Source: Mesorhizobium terrae (GTDB lineage Bacteria; Pseudomonadota; Alphaproteobacteria; Rhizobiales; Rhizobiaceae). From it: DNA of 64,000 nt. Shown here piece by piece: positions 16,145 through 24,720 of the stretch. The position numbers and the translations under genes were made by a program. The stretch is from contig NZ_CP044218.1 in assembly GCF_008727715.1 (NCBI RefSeq), positions 5,439,501 through 5,503,500 of the forward strand. The letters run 5' to 3'. How positions within the stretch are numbered: position 1 is the first letter of the stretch; each line of letters opens with the position of its first letter. The notes below the pieces were generated by a model. That model was not told where the DNA came from. It saw only the letters and a list, made by a program, of their open reading frames with translations, and made no database searches.

Positions 16145-17008
16145 ATGACTGCCCCCAATCTCGACCATGGCGCGGACCTTTACGGGCTGCTCGCCTTCTA
16201 TGCCGAAGCCGGCGTGGATGAAGCGCTGAGCGACGAGCCGATCGACCGCTTCGCCGAAGCGCGGCAGGCCGTCAACGCTGCGCCGATTGCAGCGGCGCAA
16301 GCCAGTGAAGCGACGGCTCCGACGCGCGCGGCCCCGGCGCCAGCCGCACGGTCGGCGCCCCCGCCCATGCCGGCGCAACCCTCAGCGAGCGTGCCGGATG
16401 AGGCGCAGGCGGCCCTGGCGCGCCAGCTTGCTGCCCAGGCCTCGACGCTGGACGAACTGCGACAGGCCATGGCCGGCTTCGACGGCTGCAACCTTAAATT
16501 CACCGCCAAGAACCTGGTCTTCGCCGATGGGAACCCCAATGCGGCGCTGATGCTGGTGGGCGAAGCGCCTGGCCGCGACGAGGATTTGGAAGGCCTGCCC
16601 TTCGTCGGCCGTTCCGGCCAGCTGCTCGACCGCATGCTGAAGGCCATCGGCCTCGACCGCAGCTCGGCCTATATCGCCAATGTCATCCCTTGGCGTCCGC
16701 CGGGCAACCGCACGCCGACGCCGCACGAGACCGAAATCTGCCGTCCGTTCATCGAGCGCCAGATCGAGCTGGTCAATCCGAAGGTGCTGATCAATCTGGG
16801 CGGGCCTTCGGCGAAAACCCTGCTCAACACCACCGAGGGGATTCTGAGGCTGCGCGGCAACTGGCGCGTCCATATGACGGCCAGCGGCACCGCCATTCCC
16901 GCGATGCCGACGCTGCACCCGGCCTATCTGCTGCGCACGCCCGCCCACAAGCGCCTGGCCTGGCGCGATTTCGTCGAAGCCAAGATCAAGCTGCGCTCCC
17001 TCGCCTGA
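16145..17008 (+). CDS. Uracil-DNA glycosylase, family 4 type, with reduced cysteine set
   Basis: This 287-residue base-excision repair enzyme removes uracil from DNA. After about 100 Ala/Pro-rich residues comes the glycosylase domain: FADGNPNAALMLVGEAPGRD (motif with GEAPG), GLPFVGRSGQLLDRML, NVIPWRPPGNRTPTPHE and the LHPAYLLR motif II. Family 4 enzymes usually hold a [4Fe-4S] cluster with four Cys. Only two Cys occur in the whole protein, in GCNLK and EICRP; the expected second and third positions are Lys and Trp. The cluster is therefore probably absent or altered. Confidence 0.9.
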   Translation: MTAPNLDHGADLYGLLAFYAEAGVDEALSDEPIDRFAEARQAVNAAPIAAAQASEATAPTRAAPAPAARSAPPPMPAQPSASVPDEAQAALARQLAAQASTLDELRQAMAGFDGCNLKFTAKNLVFADGNPNAALMLVGEAPGRDEDLEGLPFVGRSGQLLDRMLKAIGLDRSSAYIANVIPWRPPGNRTPTPHETEICRPFIERQIELVNPKVLINLGGPSAKTLLNTTEGILRLRGNWRVHMTASGTAIPAMPTLHPAYLLRTPAHKRLAWRDFVEAKIKLRSLA

Positions 17009-17083
17009 CGACAAAAACCAAGCGCCGCGACCCGTATCCGGTTCTCGGCGCATGATTTGTTCGGCACTTTGGCCAGTTCATTC

Positions 17084-17473
17084 TCAGGCAGGCTGACGGC
17101 GCAGCCCGACATATTGCAGCTCGGCGAACAGCGCGACCGCCACGGCCTGGGCGCTGACGAAGGCGATGCCGAGCAGGTTCGGCGAGATGGCGCCCGAGAC
17201 GAGCAAGCCGAAGCTGGCGACGACCCAGAGCACGTTGATGGCGATGATCTCGACCAGCATGGCCCGCGACACCGTCTGACGGCGCGACACGGCGAAGACC
17301 ATCGCCACGAAAGGCACCAGGGCAACGCCCGCCCAAAACAGCAGGCCGGAAGGAATGCCGAGCAGCGGGCCGAGCAACGACGCGCCGGCAAGCGCCAGGA
17401 CGGCAGTGGCGCCCGTGGCGACGGCATCAAGCAGCAGCACGTTGCGGAGGAACGGGGTGACAGTGATCGGCAT
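17084..17473 (-). CDS. Small four-helix integral membrane protein
   Basis: The 129-residue product is almost wholly hydrophobic, with four predicted membrane helices: VLLLDAVATGATAVLALAG, FWAGVALVPFVAMVFAV, AMLVEIIAINVLWVVASFGL and AFVSAQAVAVALFAEL. AGGAG precedes the ATG at 17473. No specific family was recognised. It is divergent from the MmyB-like regulator at 17677 across a 203-base gap, the classic layout for a regulator and its target. Confidence 0.8.
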   Translation of the reverse strand: MPITVTPFLRNVLLLDAVATGATAVLALAGASLLGPLLGIPSGLLFWAGVALVPFVAMVFAVSRRQTVSRAMLVEIIAINVLWVVASFGLLVSGAISPNLLGIAFVSAQAVAVALFAELQYVGLRRQPA

Positions 17474-17676
17474 TGGCTTTCTCCTGTTGGTGATGCGGCG
17501 GACCGTTCCGGCATCTGATGACCGGACAATGCCAAGGCCGTTCATGCCTGGCGATTACGCGCCAGGTAATGGAAATAACTTTCTTCCGATCATAGATTTG
17601 CAGCCATCCGAGGAGCTTCAACGCGCTGCTGGCCTGCATTGCCCGCCGTCCGCGCGACAAGAAAGAAAAGACCACG

Positions 17677-18495
17677 ATGACCACGCCCGAAACCTCAGCC
17701 GGCAGCCTGATCCGCGAATGGCGCACCCGCCGCCGCATGAGCCAGCTCGACCTCGCCATGGAGGCGGAAATCTCGCAGCGGCACCTCTCCTTCGTAGAAA
17801 GCGGCCGCGCCATGCCCTCTCGCGACATGGTGCTGCGGCTGAGCGAGCAGCTGGCGGTGCCGCTCAGACAGCGCAACCAGATCCTGTTGGCTGCCGGGTT
17901 CGCTCCGTCCTTCTCGGAGCGCAAGCTTTCCGATCCCGACCTGGCACCGGCCATGGACGCGGTGAAGCTGGTGCTGAAGGGGCATGAACCGTTCCCGGCG
18001 CTCGCAGTCGACCGCCACTGGAACCTGATTTCCGCGAACGCGGCACTGGCGCCGCTGCTTGCCGGCGTCACCGATCCTGCCCTGCTCGAGGCGCCGGTGA
18101 ACGTGTTGCGGCTCAGCCTGCACCCCAAGGGCGTCGCGCCCAACATCGTCAACCTCGCGGAATGGCGCGCGCATCTGCTTGAACGGCTGAAGCAGCAGGT
18201 TGCGGCTTCGGCCGACCCTGTTTTGGAGAAACTAGAGGAGGAGCTGCGCTCCTATCCCGTCCTGTCCGCCACGCGGGCACCGAAACCGGAGGCCAACGCC
18301 TTCGTGCACCCGCTGCGGCTGAAGCTGGACGGCACCGTGCTGTCCTTCATCAGCACCACCACGGTGTTCGGCACACCGCTCGACGTGACGCTGTCGGAAC
18401 TCGCCATCGAGACCTTTTTCCCGGCCGACGAAGAGACGCGCCACGCGCTGGCCTGCCTTGCGCTCGAACGCACAAAGGCAGTCGGCAAGGCCTGA
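17677..18495 (+). CDS. XRE-family regulator with MmyB-like ligand-binding domain
   Basis: The 272-residue product has an N-terminal helix-turn-helix at about residues 10-65 (LIREWRTRRRMSQLDLAMEA, ISQRHLSFVESGRAMPSR). The MmyB-like domain follows, with the typical PFPALAVDRHWNLISANAAL and LRLSLHPKGVAPNIVNLAEW. This domain is a PAS-like fold that binds small hydrophobic ligands, possibly fatty acids. It probably controls the divergent membrane protein gene at 17084 and itself; that is inference from layout. Confidence 0.9.
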   Translation: MTTPETSAGSLIREWRTRRRMSQLDLAMEAEISQRHLSFVESGRAMPSRDMVLRLSEQLAVPLRQRNQILLAAGFAPSFSERKLSDPDLAPAMDAVKLVLKGHEPFPALAVDRHWNLISANAALAPLLAGVTDPALLEAPVNVLRLSLHPKGVAPNIVNLAEWRAHLLERLKQQVAASADPVLEKLEEELRSYPVLSATRAPKPEANAFVHPLRLKLDGTVLSFISTTTVFGTPLDVTLSELAIETFFPADEETRHALACLALERTKAVGKA

Positions 18496-19446
18496 TCAGC
18501 CGGGCGGTTGCGACGCCTTGCGCGAGGCGGCGCGTTCGAGGCCGAGCTGCCGCTCACGCAGGATGATGAACAGGCCAGCGGCGACCACGATGGCGCCGCC
18601 CACCAGCATGTGCAGGGTGGGCACGTCGCCGAACGCGAAATAGCCGACGACGATCGACAAGAGCATGGACGTGTATTCGAACGGCGCCACCACCGACGCC
18701 TCGGCGTGGCGATAGGCCGAGGTCATCAATATCTGCCCGAGCCCGCCGCAGAAGCCGGCAAGGATGAGCAGCAACACTTGACGGGTGGCTAGCGCCTGCC
18801 AGCCGAACGGCACCGTCAGCAATGCTACCACGCTGGCGGTCAGCGAAAACCACAGGACGATGGTGGCGGTGCGCTCGCTGTGAACGAGGCTGCGTACCAG
18901 AAGCATGGCGACCGCCGAAATCGCGGCGGCGATGAAGGCGGCGATGACGCCGAGGACTTCCTGGTCGCCAAGTGCGGCGCCCGAGCGCAGCAGCGTCAGG
19001 GTCGGCCAGGAGATGATGAGCACGCCAACCAGCCCGACCGCCACCGCGCCCCAGCGGTAGATGCGGATGGTTTCGCCAAGGAAGATCGCGCTGAACACCA
19101 CGACCAGCAGCGGCTGGGCATAGTTCAGCGTGATCGCCTCGGGCAGTGGCAGCCGGGTCAGCGCGAAGAAGCCGAAACCCATGGCGCTGACGCCGACCAC
19201 GCCGCGCGCGATGTGGTTGAGCGGCCGTTTCGTGGAGAAGGCGGTGCGCAGCTCGTGCCGGAAACCGAGGAAGATCAGGATCGGAAAAATAGCGAAGAAG
19301 GAGCGGAAGAAGACGATCTGGCCGGCCGGCAGTTCACCGGCGGCCTTGATCAGCGACGACATCGCTACGAAGACGGCGACTGAACAGATTTTGAATGTGA
19401 TGCCGACCAGCGTGCGCTGCTGGCCGGACGATGCGTCCGATGTCAC
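18496..19446 (-). CDS. EamA/DMT-family transporter
   Basis: The 316-residue product has about ten membrane helices in two EamA halves, with family signatures LPAGQIVFFRSFFAIFPIL, LPLPEAITLNYAQPLLVVVF and MTSAYRHAEASVVAPFEYTS. Members export metabolites or amino-acid-like compounds. The GTG start at 19446 overlaps the TGA of the upstream molybdenum hydroxylase gene as GTGA, so translation is coupled. The far longer open frame upstream is out of frame with that gene and non-coding. Substrate unknown. Confidence 0.88.
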   Translation of the reverse strand: MTSDASSGQQRTLVGITFKICSVAVFVAMSSLIKAAGELPAGQIVFFRSFFAIFPILIFLGFRHELRTAFSTKRPLNHIARGVVGVSAMGFGFFALTRLPLPEAITLNYAQPLLVVVFSAIFLGETIRIYRWGAVAVGLVGVLIISWPTLTLLRSGAALGDQEVLGVIAAFIAAAISAVAMLLVRSLVHSERTATIVLWFSLTASVVALLTVPFGWQALATRQVLLLILAGFCGGLGQILMTSAYRHAEASVVAPFEYTSMLLSIVVGYFAFGDVPTLHMLVGGAIVVAAGLFIILRERQLGLERAASRKASQPPG

Positions 19447-21749
19447 TGCATGCCAGCGTCCTGGATCGCTCCCCAGATGCGCGACGGAGTTGCCGGCATG
19501 TCGATGTGCCTGATGCCGTAGGCGCGGTAGAGCGCGTCGGTGACGGCATTGAGCGTCGCCGGCGTAGCGCCGATGGTGCCGGCCTCGCCTGCCCCCTTGA
19601 TGCCGAGCGCATTGGTGGTCGACGGCACGTTGCGGGTCTCGAAATGGAAGGACGGCACGGTGTCGGCGCGCGGCATGGCGTAATCCATGAAACTGGCGGT
19701 CAGCAATTGCCCGTCCTCGCTGTAGACCGTGTCTTCGGTGAGCGCCTGGCCGATGCCCTGCACGACGCCGCCATGCACCTGCCCGGCCAGAAGCAGCGGG
19801 TTCACCGTTACGCCGAAATCGTCGACGATGGTGTAACGCGTAATCGCGGTGGCGCCGGTGTCGGGATCGATCTCGACCTCGCAGATATGCGTGCCGTTGG
19901 GATAGGTGCATTCGTCCTGCAGGAATTCGCCGAAGCCGCGCAGATCGTCCGGTCGCTTGGCCGCCTTGGCAATCGCCGCGAAATCCATCGACCGGTCGGT
20001 GCCGACGATGCGAGCCATGCCGCCCTCGAGCTCGATGTCGGCGGCGGCCGCCTCCATCTCGTCGGCGGCAATGCGCCTGATCTTCTCGGCGAGGTCTTCG
20101 CCGGCACGCGCGGTGGAAACACCGCCGAGCGGGATCGAGCGCGAACCGCCGGTGCCGCCGCCGGCCTTCAATTCGTCGGTGTCGCCCTGTCGAACGTGGA
20201 TCCTGTCGATCGGCAGGTTGAGCTTGTCGGCCAGGAACTGCGCATAGGCCGTGGCGTGGCCCTGGCCGTTGGACTGCGTGCCGATCTTCAACGTCACCGT
20301 GCCGTCGCCATTCAGCTCGACATGGGCCGGCTCGGAACCGGGGAAGGCGCAGGCCTCGACATAGGTGGCCATGCCGATGCCGCGTATCCTGCCGCGCCGT
20401 TTTGCGTCCTCCAGCCGTTCTGAAAATTGAGTCCACGCAGCCCGTTGCATGGCCTGGCTCATGTGGCCCTCGAATTCACCAGTGTCGTAGAGCCTGCCTG
20501 TCTGGGTGCGATAGGGCATCTGCTGTGGGCGGATGAAGTTGCGGCGGCGGATCTCCTCGACCGGCAGGCCGAGGTCGTGCGCGCAGGCGTCGACCAGCTT
20601 CTCGATCAGCAATGCCGCCTCGGGCCGGCCGGCGCCGCGATAGGCGTCGACGGGCGTGGTGTTGGTGTAGACGGCGGTCACCGAAACATCGAGCGCCTGG
20701 ATGTCATAGACGCCGGTCGACATCGAAACGCCGACGACGGGAATGTAGGGACCGTATTGCGAAACATAGGCGCCGAGATTGGCGGTGAGGCCGATGCGCA
20801 AGCCGAGGAAACGCCCCTCGCCGTCCATCGCCATTTCCGCGGTGGCGAGGTTATCGCGGCCATGCGCGTCGGTCAGGAAATGTTCGGTGCGGTCGCCTGT
20901 CCATTTGACCGGCGTGCCAAGCCGCTTGGCCGCCTCCAGCACAAGCACGTGTTCGCGGTACGCGAAAGCCTTCGGACCGAAGCCGCCGCCGACATCGGGG
21001 GTGATGACGCGCAGCTTGTCGCGACCGATGCCGAAGACGCCGGCCACCACATATTGCATCGAATGCACGCCCTGCGAGCCGGTGGTCAGAACGAAGCGAT
21101 CCTCATCGGCATTCCATTCGCCGATGGCGGCCCGCGCCTCCATATAGTTGCAGATCAGCCGGTTGTTGACGAAGTCGATGCGGGTGACCCGCTTGGCGCG
21201 GGCGAAAGCGGCGTCGGTCTTGGCCTTGTCACCGATATGATAGGCGTAGGCGCGGTTCGAGCCGAGTTCGGGCCAAACCAGCGGTGTTCCGGCATCGAGC
21301 GCCGTCGCGGTGGCGCCGGCGGCGTCCAGGCTGTCGTAATCGACCTCGATCAGTTCGGCAGCGTCCTGCGCCAGCGCCCGGCTATCGGCGACGACGAAAG
21401 CCACGGCATCGCCGACATAGTTGACCTGATCATGGCACAGGATCGGGATGTCGCGCGTCGGCGCGCGCGTGCCGTCCGGCTGCGGCTGCATCACCGTGGA
21501 ACGCAAAGCCCGCAGATGACCGAGATCGGCGCCGGTCAGCACCAGATGCACGCCGGGCGCAGCCTTAGCGGCCTCGGTCGAGCCGATGGAAAAGCGCGCC
21601 TTGGCCGCCGGCGAGCGCAACACGTAGCCGTGCAGGACACCGTCTGGGCGAATATCGTCGGTATAGCGACCGCGGCCCGTGATGAAGCTGACGTCTTCGA
21701 CGCGGCGGACCGCGGCGCCCATCCCGAATTTCGGAGTGACGGCCGTCAT
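19443..21749 (-). CDS. Xanthine dehydrogenase/CO dehydrogenase-family molybdopterin-binding large subunit
   Basis: This 768-residue molybdenum hydroxylase catalytic subunit shows VGGGFGPKAFAYREHVL, AYRGAGRPEAALLIEKLVD (the form II or aldehyde-oxidase-like version rather than the AYxCSFR of form I CO dehydrogenase), GTQSNGQGHATAYAQ and the catalytic GAGEAGTIGATPA glutamate near the end. Such enzymes normally need FAD and 2Fe-2S subunits, but none is adjacent: downstream is the EamA gene and upstream the divergent pepN. The partner subunits must be elsewhere. The substrate cannot be read, so an aldehyde or heterocycle is only the family expectation. Confidence 0.9.
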   Translation of the reverse strand: MTAVTPKFGMGAAVRRVEDVSFITGRGRYTDDIRPDGVLHGYVLRSPAAKARFSIGSTEAAKAAPGVHLVLTGADLGHLRALRSTVMQPQPDGTRAPTRDIPILCHDQVNYVGDAVAFVVADSRALAQDAAELIEVDYDSLDAAGATATALDAGTPLVWPELGSNRAYAYHIGDKAKTDAAFARAKRVTRIDFVNNRLICNYMEARAAIGEWNADEDRFVLTTGSQGVHSMQYVVAGVFGIGRDKLRVITPDVGGGFGPKAFAYREHVLVLEAAKRLGTPVKWTGDRTEHFLTDAHGRDNLATAEMAMDGEGRFLGLRIGLTANLGAYVSQYGPYIPVVGVSMSTGVYDIQALDVSVTAVYTNTTPVDAYRGAGRPEAALLIEKLVDACAHDLGLPVEEIRRRNFIRPQQMPYRTQTGRLYDTGEFEGHMSQAMQRAAWTQFSERLEDAKRRGRIRGIGMATYVEACAFPGSEPAHVELNGDGTVTLKIGTQSNGQGHATAYAQFLADKLNLPIDRIHVRQGDTDELKAGGGTGGSRSIPLGGVSTARAGEDLAEKIRRIAADEMEAAAADIELEGGMARIVGTDRSMDFAAIAKAAKRPDDLRGFGEFLQDECTYPNGTHICEVEIDPDTGATAITRYTIVDDFGVTVNPLLLAGQVHGGVVQGIGQALTEDTVYSEDGQLLTASFMDYAMPRADTVPSFHFETRNVPSTTNALGIKGAGEAGTIGATPATLNAVTDALYRAYGIRHIDMPATPSRIWGAIQDAGMQ

Positions 21750-21901
21750 GGGAACCTCGCAGCGGATGGCGAAAGGATGGATCAGGTTGAGATAGACCTA
21801 CCGCCAGTTTTGTCGAGGGGTGGTTTCGTGTAAAGAGCCGCAACCTCAATAATCTTGAACCAGCGTCTGCTGGTCTCGCCAGCCTTTCAGGAAAGCCACG
21901 G

Positions 21902-24544
21902 ATGCGCACAGACACCGGCCAGGTCTTCAAGCTCGAAGACTACCGTCCAAGCGACTATCTCATCCCCGCCATCGACATGGCTTTCGCACTTGCACCGGAC
22001 GCAACCAGGGTTGTGGCGACATTGACGGTGGAACGCCGGCAAGGCGTGGCCGCGGGCACGCCGCTGCTGCTCGACGGCGACGAGCTGAAGCTGGTCCGCG
22101 TCGAGATCGATGGCAAGCCGCTGAAAGAGGCCGCCTATGCGGTAACGCCCGACCAGCTGACGATCCTTGCTCCGCCAGCCGCACGCTTCAGCCTGACCAT
22201 CGAGACCGAGGTGAACCCGTCGGCCAATAGCGCCCTGATGGGGCTCTACCGTTCGAACGGCGTCTATTGCACGCAATGCGAGGCCGAGGGTTTCCGGCGC
22301 ATCACCTATTTCCTCGATCGGCCCGACATCCTGTCGGTCTACACGGTGCGCATCGAGGCGCCCAAGGCCGAGGCACCGCTGCTGTTGTCCAACGGCAACC
22401 CGGTCCGCCATGGCGAACTTGCCGGCGGCCGCCACTTCGCCGAATGGCACGACCCCTTCCCCAAGCCCTCCTACCTGTTCGCGCTGGTGGCTGGCGATCT
22501 CGGCAGGCTGGCAGACGAATTCACCACCATGTCCGGCCGCAAGGTCGAACTCGGCATCTATGTCGAGCACGGCAAGGAAGCGCTGGCCAGCTATGCGATG
22601 GACGCCCTCAAGCGCTCGATGACATGGGACGAGGAAAAGTTCGGCCGCGAATACGACCTCGACGTCTTCAACATCGTCGCCGTCTCCGACTTCAACATGG
22701 GCGCGATGGAGAACAAGGGCCTCAACATCTTCAACGACAAATATGTTCTGGCCGACCAACAGACCGCGACCGACGCCGATTTCGCCAATATCGAGGCGAT
22801 CATCGCGCATGAATATTTCCACAATTGGACAGGCAACAGAATCACTTGCCGCGACTGGTTCCAGCTCTGCCTGAAGGAAGGGCTGACCGTTTATCGCGAC
22901 CATGAATTCTCGGCCGACCAGCGTTCGCGCCCGGTCAAGCGTATCGCCGAAGTGCGCACGCTGCGCGCGCACCAGTTCCCGGAGGATCAGGGGCCGCTGG
23001 CGCATCCGGTGAGGCCGCGCCGCTACCGCGAGATCAACAACTTCTACACGGCGACCGTCTACGAGAAGGGCTCGGAAGTGGTGCGCATGATCCGCACCAT
23101 CCTGGGCGCCGAGATGTTCCGCGCCGGCATGGACCTCTATTTCGAGCGCCATGACGGCGACGCCGCCACCATCGACGACTTCCTGAAAGTGTTCGAGGAC
23201 GTTTCCGGCCAGGACCTGTCGCAATTCGCGCTCTGGTATCACCAGGCCGGCACGCCGCATGTGACGGTGAGTTCTGCCTACAACGCAAGCACCCACGAGT
23301 TCACGCTGGAGATCGAACAGTCGTCGCCGCCGACGCCGTCGGAGAGCCGCAAGCGGCTGATGCACATTCCGCTGGCCTTCGGGCTTGTTGGCCCCGATGG
23401 TGAAGACCTCGCTTTTGGCGAGGTGAGCGGCGCCACGGTGGAAGACGGCGTCCTTCACCTGCACAAGCGCCGGCAGACAGTGGTTTTCAAAGGCCTCAGC
23501 GAACGGCCGGTGCTGTCGCTGAACCGAGGCTTTTCCGCGCCGATCACGCTGTCGCTGGAGCAGAAGCCCGAGGACCGGATCTTCCTCGCCGGCAATGACG
23601 GCGACGCCTTCTCGCGCTGGCAGGCCTTCAACACGCTGCTCACCGACGCGCTGATTGCCGGCTTCCGCCGCATGCTCGGCAACAGGCAGCCGGAGTTCGC
23701 CGCCTCGCTCGGCGAGCTTGCCGGCCGCATCGCCGCAAATGCGTCGCTGGAGCCGGCCTTCCGCGCCCTGGCGCTGACGCTTCCCGCCGAAGCCGACATC
23801 GCCCGCGAGATCGGCAAGGGCATCGACCCGGACGCGATCTTCGCCGCACGGGAAGCGCTGGCCCGGTCGATCGCGACGGTCAATGAAGAGGGTTTCAGGC
23901 AGCTCTACGCTGAATTGAACAGCGATGGTCCGTTCCGGCCCGACGCCGACGGCGCCGGACGGCGCGCCCTGCGCAACGTGCTGCTCGACTATCTGGCGCT
24001 GCTGCCAGGCGGCGCCGAATTCGCCGCCCTGCACTTCGCCAGCGCCACCAACATGACCGATCGCGCCGCCGGCCTGACCGCGCTGGCGCATCGCCATGCC
24101 GGCACGCCGCAGGCCGTGGATGCACTGGCGCGGTTCGAAAACGAATATTCCAGCGACGCGCTGGTGATGGACAAATGGTTCCTGATCCAGGCCAGCGCGC
24201 CGGGACCCGCCGCGTTGGACACCGTGCGTGGGCTGACCGCGCATCCCGCCTTCTCGATCGGCAACCCGAACCGCGTCCGTTCGCTCATCGGCACCTTCGC
24301 CGGCGCCAACCAGACCGGCTTCCACCGCGCCGACGGCGAGGGTTACCGCTTCTTTGCCGAGACGGTGCTGGAGGTGGAGAAGCGCAATCCACAGGTCGCG
24401 GCGCGGCTCGCCACCGCGATGCGCTCCTGGCGGTCGCTGGAACCGGTGCGCCAGGGCAAGGCGCGCGAGGCGCTGGTGTCGATCCTCAAGGTGGAAAAGC
24501 TCTCGGCCGATCTGAAGGACATCATCGAGCGCACGCTGGCCTGA
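21902..24544 (+). CDS. pepN: Aminopeptidase N
   Basis: This 880-residue M1 zinc metallopeptidase trims N-terminal residues from peptides in the cytoplasm. It has the GAMENKGLN exopeptidase motif near residue 267 and the HEYFHNWTGNRI zinc site (His303, Glu304, His307). The second zinc-ligand Glu falls in the following KEGLTVYRDHEFSAD region. Length and the C-terminal helical domain fit the gamma/alphaproteobacterial PepN subfamily. AGGAAAG lies upstream of the ATG. It directly precedes pleC on the same strand. Confidence 0.96.
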   Translation: MRTDTGQVFKLEDYRPSDYLIPAIDMAFALAPDATRVVATLTVERRQGVAAGTPLLLDGDELKLVRVEIDGKPLKEAAYAVTPDQLTILAPPAARFSLTIETEVNPSANSALMGLYRSNGVYCTQCEAEGFRRITYFLDRPDILSVYTVRIEAPKAEAPLLLSNGNPVRHGELAGGRHFAEWHDPFPKPSYLFALVAGDLGRLADEFTTMSGRKVELGIYVEHGKEALASYAMDALKRSMTWDEEKFGREYDLDVFNIVAVSDFNMGAMENKGLNIFNDKYVLADQQTATDADFANIEAIIAHEYFHNWTGNRITCRDWFQLCLKEGLTVYRDHEFSADQRSRPVKRIAEVRTLRAHQFPEDQGPLAHPVRPRRYREINNFYTATVYEKGSEVVRMIRTILGAEMFRAGMDLYFERHDGDAATIDDFLKVFEDVSGQDLSQFALWYHQAGTPHVTVSSAYNASTHEFTLEIEQSSPPTPSESRKRLMHIPLAFGLVGPDGEDLAFGEVSGATVEDGVLHLHKRRQTVVFKGLSERPVLSLNRGFSAPITLSLEQKPEDRIFLAGNDGDAFSRWQAFNTLLTDALIAGFRRMLGNRQPEFAASLGELAGRIAANASLEPAFRALALTLPAEADIAREIGKGIDPDAIFAAREALARSIATVNEEGFRQLYAELNSDGPFRPDADGAGRRALRNVLLDYLALLPGGAEFAALHFASATNMTDRAAGLTALAHRHAGTPQAVDALARFENEYSSDALVMDKWFLIQASAPGPAALDTVRGLTAHPAFSIGNPNRVRSLIGTFAGANQTGFHRADGEGYRFFAETVLEVEKRNPQVAARLATAMRSWRSLEPVRQGKAREALVSILKVEKLSADLKDIIERTLA

Positions 24545-24638
24545 ACCGGCCCAAGTGGAAGCTTTGGCCGGCGATACAGAAAACGCCGGTCAAATTTATT
24601 AAATCTTTAATATTTTCTCCCCGCCCACTGGACAAGGC

Positions 24639-24668
24639 GAATCACCTTTGATTCTTTAGTGACGATTC
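24639..24668. promoter_or_regulatory. Cluster of three GANTC (CcrM) sites upstream of pleC
   Basis: GAATC at 24639, GATTC at 24650 and GATTC at 24664 fall within 30 bases, 53-82 bases before the pleC start. GANTC is the recognition site of the alphaproteobacterial cell-cycle methylase CcrM. A TTAA-rich stretch (24598-24612) just upstream could contain promoter elements. Confidence 0.6.
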
Positions 24669-24720
24669 GGAAGTGCGGTGTAACCGGGTCATCATCGGGG
24701 TTTTTGGGGAGAGCCAGTCA

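Noticed and set aside
17022..17051. GCGCCG...CGGCGC inverted repeat between the UDG gene and the convergent membrane-protein gene
   Set aside because: Short stem with a long imperfect centre and no T-run; too weak to call a terminator.
21887..24325. 812-codon minus-strand frame opposite pepN
   Set aside because: Arg/Gly/His-rich shadow with no recognisable domain; PepN on the other strand is certain.
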